Below are positions 42,155-44,824 of a stretch of 44,824 nucleotides of DNA, piece after piece. The notes under the pieces were generated by a model. It saw only the letters and a program-made list of their open reading frames with translations, did no database searches and was not told where the DNA came from. A program made the position numbers and the translations under genes. Position 1 is the stretch's first letter; each line of letters opens with the position of its first letter. Source of the stretch: Clostridia bacterium (lineage in GTDB: Bacteria; Bacillota; Clostridia; Oscillospirales; Acutalibacteraceae); NCBI GenBank assembly GCA_017935325.1, contig JAGBHV010000068.1:1-44824 (forward strand), written 5' to 3'.

Positions 42155-43048
42155 CTACAGACTTTTTTCCGACACTTCGGAACAATAATCTATGACTTTT
42201 TTCATTGCAGGGGAAATCCACTTTTTCTTGTGATACATCAACTGTCTCCACACGCTGACGCCAAGATCTTCGACATCAAGGTAAACAATTTTCCCCTCTT
42301 CATAAGATTTTCTTGTTACGTAATCAGGCAGATAAGAAACGCCTCCGCCCAGCTCAATCATCTCAAGAACTCTGTCTGTATTTCCCATTTCAATAATCGG
42401 TTGAATATCAATAAATAACGGTGCTAATTTTTCGTCAAGAAGTTTTCTGTAGCTCAGACCTTTTTCAGTTAAAACAAAGGGATATTTACTAAGCTCTTTA
42501 ATATCAATATTCCTCTTTCCTGCAAGGGGAAAATCTTTATTTGCAACAAAATGCATATCCACCTTTTTTTCAGATACAACAATATGGTCTTTGCTGTATT
42601 CATACCTATCAACAATAAATATCAGGTCAGCATCGTTTCTGTCCAGCATTTCAAGCATCTCTTTTGTTTCCGCTGCAATAATCTGAACTTTTATATTAGG
42701 GTACCTTTTATGGAAAGTCAGGAAAGTTTCACCCAGCATCATCGTACTGATTGACGGCGCCATTGCAAAACGCACATAACCCTCACAGTCGTCTGACGTG
42801 TCAGGATTTAATTCAATTTCTTTTGAAAGGTTTACTATTTTTTGTGCATGAGTCAGAAGAGCATTTCCTCTTTCCGTAAGCATTACCTTATGATTGATTC
42901 TTTCAAAAAGCTGGGTGTTCAGCTCCGTTTCAAGCTGTTTTATCTGAGAAGAAACAGTTGATTGAGTATAACCTAACGCTTCTGCGGTTTTGGTAAAGCT
43001 CTTCCTTTCGGCAACCTCAAGAAAGGTTATTAGATTTCTGATTTCCAC
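42155..43048 (-). CDS. LysR-family transcriptional regulator
   Basis: About 297 residues. Winged HTH at the N-terminus: LITFLEVAERKSFTKTAEALGYTQSTVSSQIKQLETELNTQLFERINHKVMLTERG. The C-terminal effector domain (about 90-290) has GYVRFAMAPSISTMMLG and two alpha/beta lobes of the periplasmic-binding-protein type. I prefer the GTG at 43048, with GAGGTG 6 nt upstream, over the GTG at 43057 that sits inside that box. Divergent from the beta-eliminating lyase gene over about 150 bp, so it probably controls that gene in response to an amino acid. The ligand is not readable. Confidence 0.93.
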   Translation of the reverse strand: MEIRNLITFLEVAERKSFTKTAEALGYTQSTVSSQIKQLETELNTQLFERINHKVMLTERGNALLTHAQKIVNLSKEIELNPDTSDDCEGYVRFAMAPSISTMMLGETFLTFHKRYPNIKVQIIAAETKEMLEMLDRNDADLIFIVDRYEYSKDHIVVSEKKVDMHFVANKDFPLAGKRNIDIKELSKYPFVLTEKGLSYRKLLDEKLAPLFIDIQPIIEMGNTDRVLEMIELGGGVSYLPDYVTRKSYEEGKIVYLDVEDLGVSVWRQLMYHKKKWISPAMKKVIDYCSEVSEKSL

Positions 43049-43103
43049 TTTCTTCACCTCGGATTAATTATATATTACAGAGAATGAAAAAGCAATATCT
43101 GTT

Positions 43104-43169
43104 ATCGATTTTTTCGATGATATTTATTATAATTATCAATTTGACAAATGCTCATTTCTTGTATATTAT
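43104..43169 (+). promoter_or_regulatory. Promoter of the lyase gene with LysR-type dyad
   Basis: TTGACA (43141-43146), 17-bp spacer, TATTAT (43164-43169). ATCGA (43104-43108) and TCGAT (43114-43118) form a dyad centred near -65 relative to the predicted start, the usual position of a LysR recognition site. Confidence 0.65.
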
Positions 43170-43201
43170 ATGTACAGATTATTTTTCAGGAGGAACCCGA
43201 A

Positions 43202-44650
43202 ATGCCCGAAATTAAATTTTATAAACACGACCCGCTTCCGATGGAAATGCACAAGGTAAAGATTGTGCAGAAATTAAATCTTCTCCCTGCCAAAGAGAGA
43301 CTTGAGAAAATGAAAGAAGCAGGTTTTAATACATTCCTTCTTCATAACGGCGATATTTTCATGGACATGCTCACAGACTCAGGCGTTAACGCAATGAGCG
43401 ACAATATGCAGTCTGCAATGCTCAGAGCTGACGATGCATATGCCGGAAGCGAAACTTTCTACCGCATGAGAGATAAGCTTGAAGAAATCTTCGGCATAAA
43501 ATATGTACTCCCCACTCATCAGGGACGTGCATGCGAACATATTATTGCACAGCGTTTTGTTAAAGAAAACAACTGTGTTATCATGAACTACCATTTCACA
43601 ACTTCAAAAGCTCACGTTACACGTCTCGGTGCAAGAGTTGAAGAGCTCGTTAAAGACGAAGGTCTTATTGAAAAAAGCAACCTTCCTTTCAAAGGCAATA
43701 TCGACCTTGACAAAGTACGTGCTTGTATCGAAAAAGAAGGTGCAGATAACATTTCTTATCTCCGCCTTGAAGCAGGTACAAACCTTATCGGCGGTCAGCC
43801 TATTTCCTACGAGAATATGAAAGAAGCAACAGACCTTGCTAAAGAATACGGCATTGTTACTGTGCTTGATGCTTCACTTCTTCAGGACAACCTTTATTTC
43901 ATCAAAACACGTGAAGAATCAATGAAAGATAAATCAATCCGCGAAATCACAAGAATGATTGCAGATTTGTTCGATATCATCTACTTCTCTGCACGTAAAT
44001 TCGGCTTTGCAAGAGGCGGTGCAATTCTCGTTCGTGACGAAGAAATGTTCCACTCAATGGAAGATTACATCACAATGTTCGAAGGGTTCCTTACATACGG
44101 CGGTATGTCAGTTAAAGAAATGGAAGCTATGATTATCGGATTTGATGAATCGATGGATATGGACATTATTTCACAGGGTCCGCAGTTCATCAAGCATTGC
44201 GTTGACGTGCTTGACAATTACGGAATTCCCATGGTAACACCCGGCGGCGGTCTTGGCGCTCATATCAATGCAAGACAATTTGTTGACCACATCAAATCAG
44301 AAGAATACCCTGCAGGTTCACTGGTTACTGCGCTTTATCTCTGCGGTGGTATCAGAGGTATGGAAAGAGGTACTCTTTCTGAAGAAAGAAATGCAGACGG
44401 CTCTGAACGTATTGCATCAGTTGAAATGGTTCGTCTCGCATTCCCCAGACGTGTATTTACGCTTTCACAGACAGAATATGTTATTGACCGTGTTAAATGG
44501 CTCTATGACCACAGACACCTTATCGGCGGTCTTCGTTTTGTACACGAGCCGAAAACACTCCGTTTCTTCACAGGCAGACTCGAACCTGTTTCAGACTGGC
44601 CCGAAAAGCTTGTTGAAGCTTACATCGCTGAATTCGGCGAAGACCAATAA
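43202..44650 (+). CDS. Tryptophanase/tyrosine phenol-lyase family beta-eliminating lyase
   Basis: 482 residues from the ATG at 43202 (AGGAGG upstream). A PLP enzyme of fold type I, cleaving an aromatic or related amino acid to pyruvate and ammonia. The blocks are FLLHNGDIFMDMLTDSG, AYAGSETFYRM, LPTHQGRACEHI, GTNLIGGQPIS and FSARKFGFARGG with the predicted PLP lysine. VLDASLLQDNLYFIKTRE keeps the PLP-pyridine Asp, but where E. coli TnaA has DSAR and TPL has DATR, here it is DASL, lacking the Arg. The exact substrate (Trp, Tyr or another) is therefore uncertain. The LysR neighbour upstream is the likely regulator. Confidence 0.9.
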   Translation: MPEIKFYKHDPLPMEMHKVKIVQKLNLLPAKERLEKMKEAGFNTFLLHNGDIFMDMLTDSGVNAMSDNMQSAMLRADDAYAGSETFYRMRDKLEEIFGIKYVLPTHQGRACEHIIAQRFVKENNCVIMNYHFTTSKAHVTRLGARVEELVKDEGLIEKSNLPFKGNIDLDKVRACIEKEGADNISYLRLEAGTNLIGGQPISYENMKEATDLAKEYGIVTVLDASLLQDNLYFIKTREESMKDKSIREITRMIADLFDIIYFSARKFGFARGGAILVRDEEMFHSMEDYITMFEGFLTYGGMSVKEMEAMIIGFDESMDMDIISQGPQFIKHCVDVLDNYGIPMVTPGGGLGAHINARQFVDHIKSEEYPAGSLVTALYLCGGIRGMERGTLSEERNADGSERIASVEMVRLAFPRRVFTLSQTEYVIDRVKWLYDHRHLIGGLRFVHEPKTLRFFTGRLEPVSDWPEKLVEAYIAEFGEDQ

Positions 44651-44659
44651 AAAAAGTTT

Positions 44660-44718
44660 AAAGCACATCCCGAAGGAGGTGCTTTCAGCTTGTCGAAAAA
44701 GTAATTTTCGACAAGCTG
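44660..44718 (+). terminator. Tandem hairpins after the lyase gene
   Basis: The first is AAAGCAC... (44660-44670) pairing with ...GTGCTTT (44675-44685), one mismatch. Immediately after it comes a perfect 14-bp stem CAGCTTGTCGAAAA (44686-44699) with its complement (44705-44718) and a 5-nt loop. Neither has a long T tail, so termination may be partial. Confidence 0.55.
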
Positions 44719-44795
44719 TGAGACTGCCGAGAAATCTGCAGAATGACATTTTTGAACCCCGAAGATGTACAAAGGTACTTCGAGAGGGTGAAAAA

Positions 44796-44824
44796 ATGAC
44801 AAATATATGCAAAAAAGTGGGTGA
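44796..44824 (+). CDS. Possible start of a further gene (truncated by window end)
   Basis: ATG at 44796 preceded by GAGAGGGTG at a normal distance; only nine codons (MTNICKKVG) fit before the window ends. The position, about 145 bp after the lyase, would suit a cotranscribed amino-acid permease, but nothing in nine residues supports that. Confidence 0.3.

Overview
The window reads as chromosomal DNA of a low-to-mid-GC Firmicute of the class Clostridia. A gut-type, plant- and host-glycan-degrading Oscillospirales/Ruminococcaceae-like organism is my inference. The grounds are strong AGGAGG-type ribosome binding sites, TTGACA/TATAAT promoters with 17-bp spacing, many rho-independent hairpins, Gram-positive signal peptides, a DUF6514-type small protein and many glycosidases. 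No phage, transposase, integrase, CRISPR array or plasmid gene was seen. The order of the genes looks stable and ordinary apart from a small-gene stretch at about 13.5-15.5 kb.

Layout. 1-6.3 kb: the 5' end of a secreted protein gene, then an AraC-type regulator divergent from a xylose operon (xylA, a GH3 beta-xylosidase/glucosidase, xylB) that ends in a 19-bp bidirectional terminator. 6.3-11.2 kb (minus strand): a secreted ceramidase-like protein downstream of trxB, a DUF4838 glycosidase-like protein and a DUF6514 protein. 11.4-13.2 kb: a membrane-anchored SurA/PrsA-like foldase. 13.3-15.5 kb: tRNA-Ser(GGA), then small lipoprotein, VanZ-like, DUF4352-like and XRE genes, with two copies of one 30-nt terminator hairpin. 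15.5-18.6 kb: purC, a secreted LRR_5-like protein and a xylose-isomerase-like TIM-barrel protein. 18.7-21 kb: a GH92 alpha-mannosidase. 21-26.4 kb: an XRE/TPR-type regulator, then an operon of MFS transporter, GH106-like glycosidase and a stand-alone TipAS-domain protein.

26.7-30.4 kb holds a complete de novo NAD operon, nadA-nadB-nadC-niaR, with a consensus promoter overlapped by a dyad that is a good candidate NiaR operator. 30.6-35 kb holds a four-gene operon: low-molecular-weight tyrosine phosphatase, ZIP metal transporter, secreted glycosidase-like protein and secreted metallophosphoesterase. It is preceded by a roughly 150-nt structured leader. 35.1-39 kb: a phosphohexomutase, then an SGNH/MBOAT pair for polysaccharide O-acylation. 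39.1-40.3 kb: bioY and a frameshifted secreted-protein gene. 40.4-42 kb encodes the most unusual protein in the window: an XRE DNA-binding domain, one transmembrane helix and an extracytoplasmic lipase of the Geobacillus L1 type in one chain. 42.1-44.8 kb: a LysR regulator divergent from a tryptophanase/tyrosine phenol-lyase family enzyme.

Together the genes describe a saccharolytic lifestyle: cytoplasmic xylo-oligosaccharide use, mannoside and rhamnoside-type trimming, surface polysaccharide acylation, de novo NAD synthesis, biotin uptake and amino-acid beta-elimination. Many genes have a local regulator beside them with a candidate operator. The best candidate for an undescribed system is the membrane-tethered HTH-lipase. 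Next are the structured phosphatase/ZIP leader and a TACTGCAAAT-type motif shared by several promoters.
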